From positions 9,466 to 67,942 of the forward strand of contig BRYA01000321.1 of NCBI GenBank assembly GCA_030267965.1: a stretch of DNA of 58,477 nt, read 5' to 3'. A program made the position numbers and the translations under genes. Of this stretch, positions 41,165-51,900 are shown one piece after another. Within the stretch, counting starts at the first letter, position 1. Each line of letters starts with the position of its first letter. The notes beneath the pieces are model-generated. The model saw only the letters and a list, made by a program, of their open reading frames with translations. It searched no databases and was not told the DNA's origin. The DNA comes from Triparma columacea. Taxonomy: Eukaryota > Sar > Bolidophyceae > Parmales > Triparmaceae.

Positions 41165-42103
41165 ATGACATCTGTAACATTCAAATACCTTCCCGTCAGG
41201 TGAGAAAGTGTTTAAAATGTTCCCAAAATAGTCCCAAAATAGTCCCTAAATGGCTTAATAGTCTGTTTGGAGGCCTCTGTTCCTGACACACTCGCCGCCC
41301 CTCCCTCTTTGCTCCCCTTTATCCACACCTTCAGGGGAAGATTAGAGCCTGCTTTTATGTTCTTATCTCATTTATCAATACCTTACAGTGTAGAAACTTT
41401 GCAATGGTGAGAATATTGGCGTGATTGTGGTGTATTAAACCACTGACTCATCATTTCGGGATCTTTTTTTTTGGGGGACTCATTACATCACATATCCTAA
41501 CCCTAATTACCTCGTTCTAATACTGTATATATATCTCTCTCTAATATCACCAGGCCAGAATTCCGAAAGCTAAAACGCAGTGGTACAATTCCATTCGCTG
41601 GTCAACTTCCATCTATGACTCTACAACATCCATCTCTACCCTCTCCCATAACAACGACTCAATCAGGTGTAATATACTCCACCTTATCCGACGTCTTTCA
41701 CATGGACGACAACCCTTTGTCCGACAAAGTGAAAAGGGATGAGTCAATCCACGCGTCAATTGACCTTGGTATAGTAACGCGTCTTCTAAACTTTCCAACA
41801 ACCTACGGTACCCCCCCAAATGTAAAGGACCACACACGGAAGGCACGTCACTACTTCTCATACCTCGATAAATCTCTCACTGATAAGGAATTACTTGGAA
41901 ATGAGATAGGGGGGAAGGTTGGGATCGAGGACTTTGCTTGGTACCATATCGTGGATTGTACGAACGAGGTTGATGGGGGGGAGGCTATCAAGAAGTTCGG
42001 GAGAATTAAGGAATGGATGGAAAACATCGAGGGTAAAGAGGGGGTAAGGGAGTACCTGGACAAGAGAAAGGGTTTAGGGGAACTTGGGGAACACACACTT
42101 TAA
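41165..42103 (+). CDS. Sigma-like glutathione S-transferase
   Basis: Conjugates glutathione to electrophiles. Three exons: 41165-41199 (35 bp), 41335-41406 (72 bp) and 41554-42103. The assembled 218 residues have normal GST length. The N-terminal thioredoxin fold reads TFKYLPVRGRLEPAFMFLSH with the likely catalytic Tyr8, then SVETLQWPEFRKLKRSGTIP, FAGQLPSMTL and TTTQSGVIYSTLSD, where QS would bind the glutathione gamma-glutamyl group. The alpha-helical C-terminal domain includes ARHYFSYLDKSL and VGIEDFAWYHIVDC. The two small upstream exons are easily missed; both have GTGAGA donors and CAG acceptors and keep phase. A GTAG inside exon 2 (41391) is not a junction. Follows the JmjC gene on the same strand by 272 bp. 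Confidence 0.88.
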
Positions 42104-42217
42104 GGGGAATTACGACAACTGTTTGAATGGGATTCTATGTATACTTCATTTTGTTACACACATATTGTTGGGATTCTATATATACTTCGTTTTGTTACAC
42201 ACACATAGTCCAAAGAC

Positions 42218-42700
42218 TTACTTATCCATCCTAATTTTCTTCCCTCCCCCCCCCTCCTCCTCCCCTCCCCCTTCCCCCTGTAGTAGTAGTCTTTTATGTT
42301 TCTTCTTCCTCAAGAATTCCCTCCTAGCATTCTCTAAATAAACCCTCATTTCCTCATCCATACCTTCAACCCGGGGACCCTTCTCGTCAGAAGAGGACCC
42401 TTTACTTAAGACTTCGAAGTTATTACCAACCCCATTCTCCCCTACCTCTCTATCGATTTCAATACCCTCACCACTTCCTATCTCCTTAACCACGTTAGCA
42501 GCGTCTATGAATTTACCTAATCTAACCATAGCACGATGTGCCTTCTCGTTGTATAAATCCGCGGCTGTTAAACGAGATGCTGATAAAGCTTCACGAGATG
42601 CTAAGAGGTAGGTTGATGAGAGGGATAAGAGGGATAGAATCGTTGGAAACTGAGATGGGGGAGGAGAGGAAGGCGGAGGTGGTGTGGGGGTTTGGGGCAT
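42218..42700 (-). CDS. Small unknown protein, charged helical
   Basis: Single exon, 160 residues from ATG 42700 (MPQTPTPPPPSSPPP). After the Pro-rich start a helical stretch (SLSSTYLLASREALSASRLT then NEKAHRAMVRLGKFIDAANV) looks folded and could be a conserved core. The C-terminal half is acidic, then Lys/Arg-rich, then Gly/Glu repeats from purine-rich DNA. No family is recognised. Convergent with the GST gene (114 bp). Confidence 0.55.
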   Translation of the reverse strand: MPQTPTPPPPSSPPPSQFPTILSLLSLSSTYLLASREALSASRLTAADLYNEKAHRAMVRLGKFIDAANVVKEIGSGEGIEIDREVGENGVGNNFEVLSKGSSSDEKGPRVEGMDEEMRVYLENARREFLRKKKHKRLLLQGEGGGEEEGGGGKKIRMDK

Positions 42701-43164
42701 TTTTATTATTTTACTATTACACACAGCTTTTGGGGAACGTGGGAGAGGGGGGAGGGGAGATGTGGGATTTTGAAGAGGGGAAAATGGGGGGGGGAGAAGT
42801 GGGATGGGGAAGAGAGGATAATAATGGGGGAAGGATGGGGGGGAGGGAGACGAGGGTGTGGGGGGGGAGGGTTTATGAGAGGAAGGAAGGTGTTTTGTGT
42901 GGTTTGAATAGTATTTTGTAGGCGTTTGTTATAACGATGTTGTTATTGTTGTATGGGTTAGGGTCACTATGCTTGTTGTATAGAAAATGGGTAGGTTTGG
43001 AGGCACACTTTGGACAGTCCGAAATTTATTTCCAAATTAGGGAATTGAATAAAGTGTTCAAATCTCATTGAATACAATTAAAATCACTCTAACGACTACA
43101 ATACTATCATCACACACTCACACATTGCCTTTTGATACCATAATATAGCTATCAACCCAAAATA
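42701..43164. promoter_or_regulatory. Divergent intergenic region with purine-rich half
   Basis: Spacer of 464 bp between outward-facing start codons. 42720-42900 is strongly G-rich on the plus strand (GGGGGGAGAAG and similar runs); the right half is more AT-rich. No site is recognised. Confidence 0.35.
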
Positions 43165-45168
43165 ATGTCTCCTCTCGTTTCATCTCCTTCTGCCCCCACC
43201 TCTTCCTCCACCTCTCCAACCCCTCATTCGTCATTAAAATCCCTCCACCCTGATCAGAGTCTAATATCAACGATCCCCTCATTCCTATGTTCAAATAGAG
43301 TATCAATCCTTCTAATATTTGCTCCCTGTTCTATAATCCCCTATTACCTCCTCCCCTTATTCCTCCCCCCCTCTGACCCTACAATCCTCACCCTCGAACC
43401 TTACCTATTCGTCTTCTCTTTACTAGCGCTGATACCGAGCGCGGAGAGACTGGGGTACGCTACGGAACAAATTAGCCATCATACTAGCCAAACTAAAGCC
43501 GGACTTATCAACGCTACTTTCGGGAACTTGAGCGAGGTGAGAGCTGGAGACTATTTTAGGGTGAAGTGGGAATAGTGGGTTGTTGTGAAGTGAGGGGTGT
43601 GAGAGGAGGGATTGAGGGAAAGAGTCTTTGAAGAAACAAAGAGGCAAAGAGGATCCAGAAGCAGAGAGTTCTACTTTGCATATATAGAACAAACAGGAGG
43701 CCTGCTGCAACAACTACTTTTCGATGCCGTATCTCTCGTTAATACTTACCCCCCCCAACCCCAAGTTAATCCTCTCGATAATAGCAATGCGTGATCGTCT
43801 CTACAGAATAGTCCAGCTTTCCCTCCTCGGTTCAATCCTTTCCAACCTCCTCCTCGTCCTCGGATGTTCCTGTTATTTCGGTGGTCTTACCCGCTCCATC
43901 CAACCCTTTACAACAGTATCAGGTTCAGTTAACCCGGGTTTACTGTGGGTCGCGACGTCAGGATTAGCACTACCGGCTGCACTTAAAATGAGCGGACAAA
44001 TGAATGTTAAAAAGGACGATGTTAAACACGAGGTTGGGGAAGTGGAGTTTTCTAGGGGGTTAGCTGCTGTTATGTTAGTTATGTACGGAAGCTACCTATG
44101 GTTTAGGTGAGAGAGCGGAGAGGGAGGGGGGGGGGGGAGAATTGGAGATAACAACACCCTAGGGACACACAATGGTAGATAAGGATTATGGGGATACTAA
44201 CATGCTTCATCCCCACCACCCCCCCCCCCCCCCCCTACACACACACGCACCACCACCCCTTACACGTACCTTGAAAATTCCCAGCTTAAGGACTAACATG
44301 TTCGAGTTCGATCAGGCCGACGGCTCTGGCGTTGGTGACATGTCTGTTGACAACAACCTCTCTGAAGAGTCTGTGGGACTTCTTACTATGGAGATGTGTG
44401 AAACAGGAGAAGGGGGTGTGAGGGAGGAGGACGTTGAAGGAGGTGCTGGACCTAGGGTTAAACATATTACTAAGAGACGGAGGTAAGAGAGAGTTATGTA
44501 GACACTTTGAGGGGGAGGTGGGAAGGGAGGAAAAAAAAATGGATGATAATAAAACTAACTACAAACCCCTACGCCCGATACTTAGGCGACCATCATCACC
44601 CCCCCCTACCTCCTCCACCACCACCATTAACATAAACTCCACCCTAAAATCCTTCCCACCCCCAACCGATGAGGTAACTCTTACCTACAAACTAGCTGTA
44701 AAATGGGTCTTCCTAACAACTACTTTGATAGCGTTTTTATCCGACGTACTTGTATCTACTATCGAAACCTTCACATCAGACCTAGGTATAAACCCTGTCT
44801 TTGTTGCAGCTGTAGTAGTCCCGATTATGGGGAACGCAGCTGAACATGGTGCGTCTGTGATATTCGCAGTTCGGGGTAAGATGGATATAAGTATAGCGAT
44901 CTGCGTGGGGAGTAGCATACAGATTAGTCTCTGTGTGTTGCCTGCGTGCGTGTTATTGGGGTGGGTTAGTGGGAGGGAGTTTACTATGTTTTTTGATGGG
45001 TATGAGACGGTTTGTTTGTTGATTAGCGTGGCGGTTGTTAGCTTCTTTTTACAAGGGGGGACCAGCAACTGGATGGCGGGGGTTATGATGGGGGGGGTTT
45101 ATGGTATGATGGCGATGGGGTTTTGGGTACACGAAAAAGAAGAGGGGGAATGGGGGGAGGAGGAATGA
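43165..45168 (+). CDS. CAX-type Ca2+/H+ antiporter
   Basis: Moves Ca2+ into the vacuole or another acidic store in exchange for protons. Four exons (43165-43536, 43766-44106, 44285-44482, 44586-45168) give 497 residues. After a Ser/Pro-rich cytosolic start come membrane helices in two halves. The first alpha repeat is [20 protein letters not shown] (FGNLSE at 119-124), split by the first intron; plant and fungal CAX usually have GNAxE there. The second is [11 protein letters not shown] (GNAAE, 386-390). Helices [20 protein letters not shown] and [20 protein letters not shown] are typical of the family. The central cytosolic loop is acidic. The apparent frame change at 44434-44486 is explained by the third intron (donor CGGAG|GTAAGA, acceptor CTTAG|G). 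Convergent with the AhpD-like gene (108 bp). Confidence 0.92.
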
Positions 45169-45276
45169 AATGAGAGGGAATTATAGAAAATTATTGGGAG
45201 AAATGAAAGTTGCCTTCTTCCTTTATTTACGGCCCTTTCATGGCCTCTCTCTGAACCTAAATGCCAGAATAATTCC

Positions 45277-46232
45277 TTAAGAAAAAAGCGCACCCAAGAT
45301 ACCAACCGGTACGATCCACGCTGAAGCAACAGTCCCAAGTACCACACCTAGAAGCTGGCTTACAGGCTTGGGTGAACCTGAGGGGAAGATGGACAGGAGC
45401 TTGCTAACGCCGACGATTATAGCAAAGAGGGGAGTATACCAGATTGCAAAGGCTTCAAGTTTGGGGGGGAGAATGTATATACAGGGGAGAGAGGGGTTAG
45501 GAGGGGAGGGAGTTGTTGTAAATCCTCAAGTTCCGTTCCTCCTCTCTTCTCACCTGCCCCGAATACGAACTGCTTGTTCATGACATCTCCCCTCCCTAGT
45601 CTCCTGTAAAAGTCGTTAAGCGTGTTCCCCCCATGTCCCCCCCACCTAATGAACCAGCAAAGGCTTGTAACCGCATCCGCCCTCGCTCCTGATCCTACCC
45701 CTTCCACCAGGTCGTTCGCGAACGTCGTTGAGGGAGGACCAGAGGATGTATGGAAGGCGAGAGAGTACTTTGAGATGGAGAGGAGAGTTGGGTCGGAGGC
45801 TAATAACTTCTCAACAACCTTGATGGAACCAGAACATGAGTTCAATGAATTGGAAGATTCTAAACCTGCGACTCTGCCAAGGTTCGTGTGAAGGTCGGTG
45901 CAGTAGGGGCAGGATAACATACTGTTCATGGTTAGGTGGACTGTCTCGACCTCTTTGGGACTTAGGATTAAGGGGGCGAGGATTATACTAGGGAGGGAGA
46001 GGAACACCTGAGGAGGAGTGAAGTCGGGGTGGAGGGGGGGATGAGATATATGTGGGTTAAGTTGTTAGGGTTTATGAATGAGGAGGAGTGAAGTCGGGGG
46101 GGGGGATGAAATTTGTGGGTTAAGTTGTTAGGGTTTATGAATATTGATGAATGTTGATGTACGATGGTATATAAATAGTGTATATACCTGATAATGATCA
46201 GAAAGGCATTGTTTTAAGCTCCAAATTGACAT
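45277..46232 (-). CDS. AhpD/carboxymuconolactone decarboxylase-like membrane protein
   Basis: Three exons (46232-46188, 46007-45554, 45452-45277) give 224 residues starting MSIWSLKQCLSD. The core has the AhpD-type redox site C-x-x-C-x3-H (CPYCTDLH, Cys48, Cys51, His55) after a helix rich in hydrophobic residues. AhpD proteins reduce peroxides or act as disulfide reductants; CMD relatives share the fold. Unlike most of them, the third exon encodes two hydrophobic helices (AIWYTPLFAIIVGVSKLL and SQLLGVVLGTVASAWIVPVG), so this form should be membrane-bound. The middle shows repeats of Ser/Asn typical of a variable loop. The first intron contains an imperfect 70-bp tandem duplication next to its acceptor. 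Confidence 0.82.
46010..46143. repeat. Imperfect 64-70-bp tandem duplication in an intron
   Basis: Copies 46010-46079 and 46080-46143 share their ends (GAGGAGGAGTGAAGTCGGGG and GTTAGGGTTTATGAAT) but differ in a G-run and nearby bases. They abut the acceptor of exon 2 of the AhpD-like gene, so each copy carries most of a 3' splice-site context. Confidence 0.88.
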
Positions 46233-46474
46233 CCTGTATCTTTGCTTTTTGTGACGACGAAAATCCAAAGAAAAATGTGTTTCGTCTGCCTAAACCCTTT
46301 CGAACATTTTTAATTTTCGCGTGTTCACAATTTACTACTCTTCACCTCCCAGCAACGGGTACGTCGCATCCTCCGCAATCCCGCACATGCCCATTCCCCT
46401 TTGAAGGCCGCCCAATCATCTCGAGCTGTCTGGAACTTGGCAATTTGAGGGCAAATTTGTAAAGTGCTTGCAAT

Positions 46475-47514
46475 ATGAGTAATATTAAGAAATATGGACT
46501 AATAAAGAAAGGAGGCTCAAAAGGAGGCCCAAAAGGAAGGTCAAAAGGCCCAAACAGTCTAACAGAGTCAGCATTTGAGTCAGACAGTGATTCCTCCTCC
46601 TCCGATGGTCTCTCTGAAAAGGCCTCTATCTCAAGAACTATACAAGCAGAAGCAAAAAAGAAAGCACAGAAAGCACAAGCTCTAATCGACCAATCTAACG
46701 ACACCAATAATAACCTAATTGACGCGATGGATTATGATAAACATCACGATGATATTGTCAAGAAAAGGGAGGAGGAAAATATTATTAAACAACAAAAAGA
46801 ATTACAACAAAGAGGGAAGAGTAGGTACATCGAAGCGCTACTCAAGGCGGGAGAGAAGAGGGATATGGAATATGAAAGAACTAGGGAGAGGTAAGAGAGG
46901 GGGGGGAGGGGAGGAGGGGGGGTGAGAGTGGGGGAGTGAGGGAGAGAATGGGAAATAGAGAATGCAATTCCACCGCACTAATGACCCCCCTCCCTCCTCC
47001 CCCCTCCTCCTCCCTCCACCCCCATAGAATGATAGTGAAGAAGAATTCCGAAGAGGAGTCAATATACGGTTCCAAGGATACCTTCGTAACCTCAGCCTAC
47101 AAGCGCAAGTTAGCCGAGCGCGCAAAGTGGGAGGAGAACGAGAAGGCAAAGGACGAGGAGGAGAGGTTGAAGGGAGGCGTTGAGGTTAGGGGGATGGGGG
47201 GGTTTTATAGGAACAGGGATGCCATGGGGGGAGGAAGGGAGGGGGAAGAAAAAGAAAAAGAAGAAGAAGAAGGGAAGGAGGGGGGGGGAGAGAAGAAGAA
47301 AACTAAGAGGAATGATAACGAATTCGTTATCGAGCACGCTCCTACTAAGACAGTCGAGGTGGAGGACGAGAAGGTAAAGGAGGAGAGGAGGAGGGCATTG
47401 GAAATTGAAGAGGAGACGAGGAAAAGTTATATGATCGAAGAAGCTAAGGAGAGGAGGAATGAAAGAAGAGGAAAGGGGATTGAAATTGGGGTAATCGAAC
47501 ACATTTTGACGTAG
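46475..47514 (+). CDS. NSRP1: Nuclear speckle splicing regulatory protein 1-like (NSRP1/CCDC55)
   Basis: Nuclear RNA-binding protein that adjusts alternative splicing in animals. Two exons (46475-46890, 47028-47514) give 300 residues. It starts with the family's KKYGLIKK motif, followed by a Ser/Asp patch, a conserved acidic box (AMDYDKHHDDI), and the helical core RYIEALLKAGEKRDMEYERT and KDTFVTSAYKRKLAERAKWE, the best-conserved NSRP1 segment. The junction GAGAG|A between exons sits inside that core and restores it exactly. The tail is a charged coiled coil with Gly/Glu runs. The RS-like C-terminal region of animal NSRP1 is absent. Only 140 bp separate it from the next gene on the same strand. 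Confidence 0.88.
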
Positions 47515-47654
47515 GTTCCTAACCTAATTTTTTAGGGCCCCCAGAAAATCTGGAAGAATCCACTTCTCGCAATCAGTCAGTTCTCAACCTAATCCTGACC
47601 TATCCCTTCTTCTAAGCCGAATCAACCAGCCACGTTCAGGAACTTTACCGAAAT

Positions 47655-48864
47655 ATGAACACCGCCCAACCCCCACTTCTCTTCGCTCTCCTCCTAATCA
47701 CCACCCTCCTCACCCTTGTTTCTTCGGAAGTGGTGACAGGAAACCACTCCAACTTGACTCCCTTCATGGATTCCACCGGTTCACCCCTAGACGCCCACGA
47801 CGGTAACATCCTCTACATCTCCGGCTCCTACTACATGTTCGCAATGGGTTACACCAACTGCAAGCTTGAGAAGGGTATTATCCCACCTCGAGACTGCCCG
47901 GGAATCTATAGGAAATTCGGGGAGGGATGCGGATTCAGGACGGACCATACGTTCAAGGTTTATAAGAGCGACGACCTGCAAAATTGGGACGAGGTGGGGG
48001 ACGGACTTCCTGTATCAGAGAGGCCTTCTGGGATCTACTTCAGGTGAGGAGAGGCAACGCAACCCCAACGCCCCCCATTGCCCCCCCCTCCCCCGACCCA
48101 ACTCATCACATGTCGCTTCTGGCAACTCGCTTCGCTCGTCGCCCCCCTTCAGACCCAAGGTGGTTTACAATGAGCTGACAGGAATGTACGTCATGTGGAT
48201 AAACTACCTCCCCCCGGACTTCTCCACTCCCCTAAAGTCGTACCCCCACGCCACCTACTACGTCGGAACTTCCCCCACCCCCGAGGGCCCATACACCATC
48301 GTGAACACCGTCCCTAACTTGAAGTACGAGGGCGCCGGGGATCTCACCATTGCGGTGGACCCTGAGACCAAGGACGCGTACGTTGCCTACGACGCGTGGA
48401 GCAACTCGCACACCCTCTCCATCGAGAAGCTGTCCCCCGCTTACCTCTCCTCAACCCAGGAGACGTCCGGCCTCCTCTCCGAGAAGAACCACGAGGCCCC
48501 GGTCCTCTTCAAGAGGGGGGGGACCTGGTACCTCATGTTCGGCCACACCTGCTGCTTCTGCCGCCAGGGCAGCGGCCTCCACGTCCTGACGTCAACCAGC
48601 ACACCCCTCGGCCCCTGGTCCGACACGGGCTCAGACGTCAACCCGAGGAAGAAGGGACTGCACTACTACCACGAGGTACCGGCGCAGGCGAACTACGTGT
48701 TCGAAACCAGCAAGGGGGACTTCGTTTACACGGGAGACCTGTGGACGAGCGCCAAGGACGGGTTGAAGTCACACGACGCTCAATATTGGGATGTCCTCAA
48801 CTTTGACCAAGAGGGGGGGATCGAACAAATGACGTTCAAGGAAAGCGTGGAAATACGGCTGTAA
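47655..48864 (+). CDS. Secreted GH43-like five-bladed beta-propeller protein
   Basis: Probable extracellular glycoside hydrolase or lectin. Two exons (47655-48043, 48153-48864) give 366 residues. A clear signal peptide is present (MNTAQPPLLFALLLITTLLT ending VSS). Propeller blades show the GH43 pattern: SPLDAHDGNILYISGSYYMF with a candidate catalytic Asp, FKVYKSDDLQNWDEVGDGLP, KVVYNELTGMYVMWINYL, LTIAVDPETKDAYVAYDAWS, and NHEAPVLFKRGGTWYLMFGH with a candidate Glu. Cys pairs (NCKLEKG...DCPG and TCCFCRQG) suggest disulfides. Substrate unknown; arabinan- or galactan-active enzymes share the fold. The intron contains CTCGCTTCGCTCG near its acceptor. Convergent with the EF-hand gene (54 bp). Confidence 0.85.
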
Positions 48865-48918
48865 AAACGTGTAAATCAACTCTGCAAGCATTCTTTGTTT
48901 TCGATTTCAAACTAAATT

Positions 48919-51900
48919 TTACTGCTGCACCTCCCTTAGCCTCTGGTCAGCCTTATCCGCCACGTCTTCAATGAGTCTAACGTGGCTGCTCGCGAAGCTA
49001 GCCTCCTCCTCCACCGTCTCCTTAATGCTCCCCTCCTTCCCCCCCTGCCCCCCCACGCCTCCAGAAGAGACAAGGGAGGATTGAGGTGTCCAGATCTCGA
49101 TCGACGCGACCTCCTTGACGGGAGGAGCACCCCCGGGCGAAGCGCCCCCGGGCGAAGGGTCCGGCCCTATTGTGCCCCCCCTGCCCTTGGCCATCAAGCC
49201 CTCCCCCCCCCTCTCCTTAAACTTTGACGACTCAAGCTTGCCGTACCCAGTCCTCGGCCTCCTCTGCTGCTGCTGCCGCTGCAGCGCCCCCGAACCCGGA
49301 CCCGCAGCCCCAACCCCCCCCCCGATTCCGAGCTTCTTCACCGTCCCCGCCAGCGCCGGGCTCCTGTACGGCGACCCGAATATCTTGGCCATCTTCTTCT
49401 TCATTGCCGGGCTCCACCTTCCCGACGACAGCTTCCCAGGGGACATGACGGTTGGGGCGAACAAAACCTCTGAGCCGTCGTCGTCCCTGAAGTACTCATC
49501 CCCCTCCCCCCCTGCCCCCCTCCCCCAAGAAGCCCTCGCGGACCTGGACATGTGCATGCTCCTCTTCTTGTTGGCGGACTTCACGCTCCTCTCTCTCATT
49601 ATAGTCTTCTTGAAATCAAAGTCATACCTAATGTCAAGGGGGTGGGGATCCCGGGAGAAGGGAGTCAGCTCAAGCTCGTTCAAGAGGGGCTGGGGGCTAG
49701 TGAAGGCAAACCTAAACGGCGAGGCGAGTGAAGAAAGTGTTTGTTAGAATGGCTGAAATAAATCATCATCATCATTTACAACCGCCACCTTTCCTCCATC
49801 CCATCCTCCTCTAACTCCCCTCACTCCCCCCCACCCCCCACCACCCCACCATCATGCAATCTTACCTCGTCGACCCCCCCCCACGCTTCGCGCTTATTCC
49901 TCCCGTTGTCGATGGTCTCACTCTCTCTGGGGTAGCGGGTGGTGAGGATGGAGTGGGTGTGTTTGTGGAGGAGGGTGCCTCTCCGCCTTCTGTCTCGTCC
50001 TTCTTTTCCTCCCCCGCCTCCCTCACGTAGGGCTTCGGCTTGGGCGGCTTGTTCCAAACGATCGGTATAACCGGCCTCCCCGTGTAAAACGGCACCTCCC
50101 TGTCACTGCTCGCGTCCTTCCCGTAACCCAGCCAACGAGACACCTCGTCACCGGACGTGAGGGACGAAGACTTACGGGCGGGGACGGCAGAGCAGTCGCC
50201 CCCGCTCCAGAAGAGGTGAGAGGTACCCTTCTCCCATGATCCGTGTACCATCGTCTTCTTCATGAGCCTTTCTTGCTGGGCCCTCTGAGCCGCAGCCTTC
50301 ATATTCATTATTTGAGCGTTCGTTGAAATTGTCCTCCTGAGCATGCTCTTGCCCATTTCGCTTTTCAGTTCAGGGTTGACCTTGTCCTCATTCAGCTTCT
50401 TCTTCAGTTCCCCCAAGCTGTTTGGCTTTTTGACACGCTTGACCTTGATCCTCGAAACAAGCTCCTCCTTTGCGCTTTTCTTGAAATCTTCCATCGAGGG
50501 CGCCAGTTCAGCCTTGCTCTGCATCTCCGCAAACATCTTCATGTCCCTCATGCTCTGCCTGTGCCCCCTCAAAGCCCCGGCGACCCCTGACGCCTCGGCA
50601 CCGAGCGCGGCCTTGTACAGAAGCTCCTGAGCGTGAATGGCCTTCAAAGCGTCCGTGCTGGAGTTCCTCCCCTTTAGATGTATAGAATTCTCCTTGGGCC
50701 TCGTTTTGCTTAGCTTTCTCTCAAGGCGCTTCATGTGCCTCTCGTACTCCTCCTCTTCGGCCTTCATGAGTCTCCCCTTTGCTTGTGTCACCCTTCTCTT
50801 CCTCTCTTGTAAGGCTTCGTAAATTTTTTGTTCTCTCTCCTCCTTTTCCCTCATCTCCCTCTCTTCAGCCTCCCTGACGGCAATCTCGGCCCTCTTTACG
50901 GCCTCTGTCTCCTCTCTTTCTTTCAAGACGACCTTCTCCTTCTCCAAGAATTCCCTCATGATGACCTCCTCCTCTTGCATGTCGAAAGTCTCCCTCTTTG
51001 CAACCTTTTCCTCTTCCTCCCGGAGCTTCGTCTGGGATTCCGTTTCGAACCTCAGGGAACCACTTCCTACTGATGACACCGCGTCCTTCTCAGCGTCAGC
51101 ATCACTATCACTCATCGCAGCAAGCTCAGTGCGGGCGGCTGCCATTGCCTCCTCGTTGAAGGCTGTCATTCGCTTGTGTCCAGCCTCTTCATCCTCGTAC
51201 TGATCGTCTCCGAGGTGACCCGCGCGAAGGGTAGACCCACGGCGTCTTAATTCCATCTCTCCTGACGCCCTGTAATGCCTCGCAAAAGCCGATCGATCGA
51301 CGTACTGGTTCATTATATTATCGAAGACCATCCCTCCGTCCCCCCCCGACGCCATCGCAGCGGCCTGCAATTTAGTTGAGAGTTGGGGTGAGTACGTTGG
51401 CCGCGCGAATCTCGATGCCTCCTTGTTCTCAAATTGATTCTCACCTCGCTCGACTCTACATCGGCCTTGGTCATTGACTTCCTTTCCTCGCGAGATGCCT
51501 TTTCGTCGGCGTCCTTCTGGAGGCGCATCTTCTCAGCCTCCAGGGCCTCCTTCTTCTTTCTCTCCTCCTCCTCCAACAGCTTAGCCCTAGCCTTTGCTGA
51601 GACTTCGCTACCACCCCCCACGCTACCATCCCCCTCCAGACTCTTCCTTCTCTCCAACCTTACGGTCTTCCTTTCTTTGCTTCGTGCCTTCACGGCATCT
51701 GCCGAGAGGTCAAGGGAAAATTCCTTTCCCTTTGAAGTTTCAAGCCCAGCAATAACTTTGTCCCTCTTCCACCTCGGCACCCCATCTTCGCCCACCTCGA
51801 CCATCTTGTAAAACATAGAGCGGAGATAGGTAATGTAGTCATGCGCTGAAATGTTGTCAGTGAACTGATCGGCAAGCTGGAACCAGCACATTGTGAATCT

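Noticed and set aside
41053..41286. Separate 77-codon gene before the GST
   Set aside because: The correct GST exon 1 lies in another frame of the same stretch, and this frame has no protein features.
41500..41515. Telomere-like CCTAACCCTAA
   Set aside because: Only about two units, inside a GST intron. Similar short TTAGGG-type words occur in other spacers and do not form an array.
44434..44486. Frameshift in the Ca2+/H+ exchanger
   Set aside because: A consensus intron (44483-44585) joins the two frames exactly.
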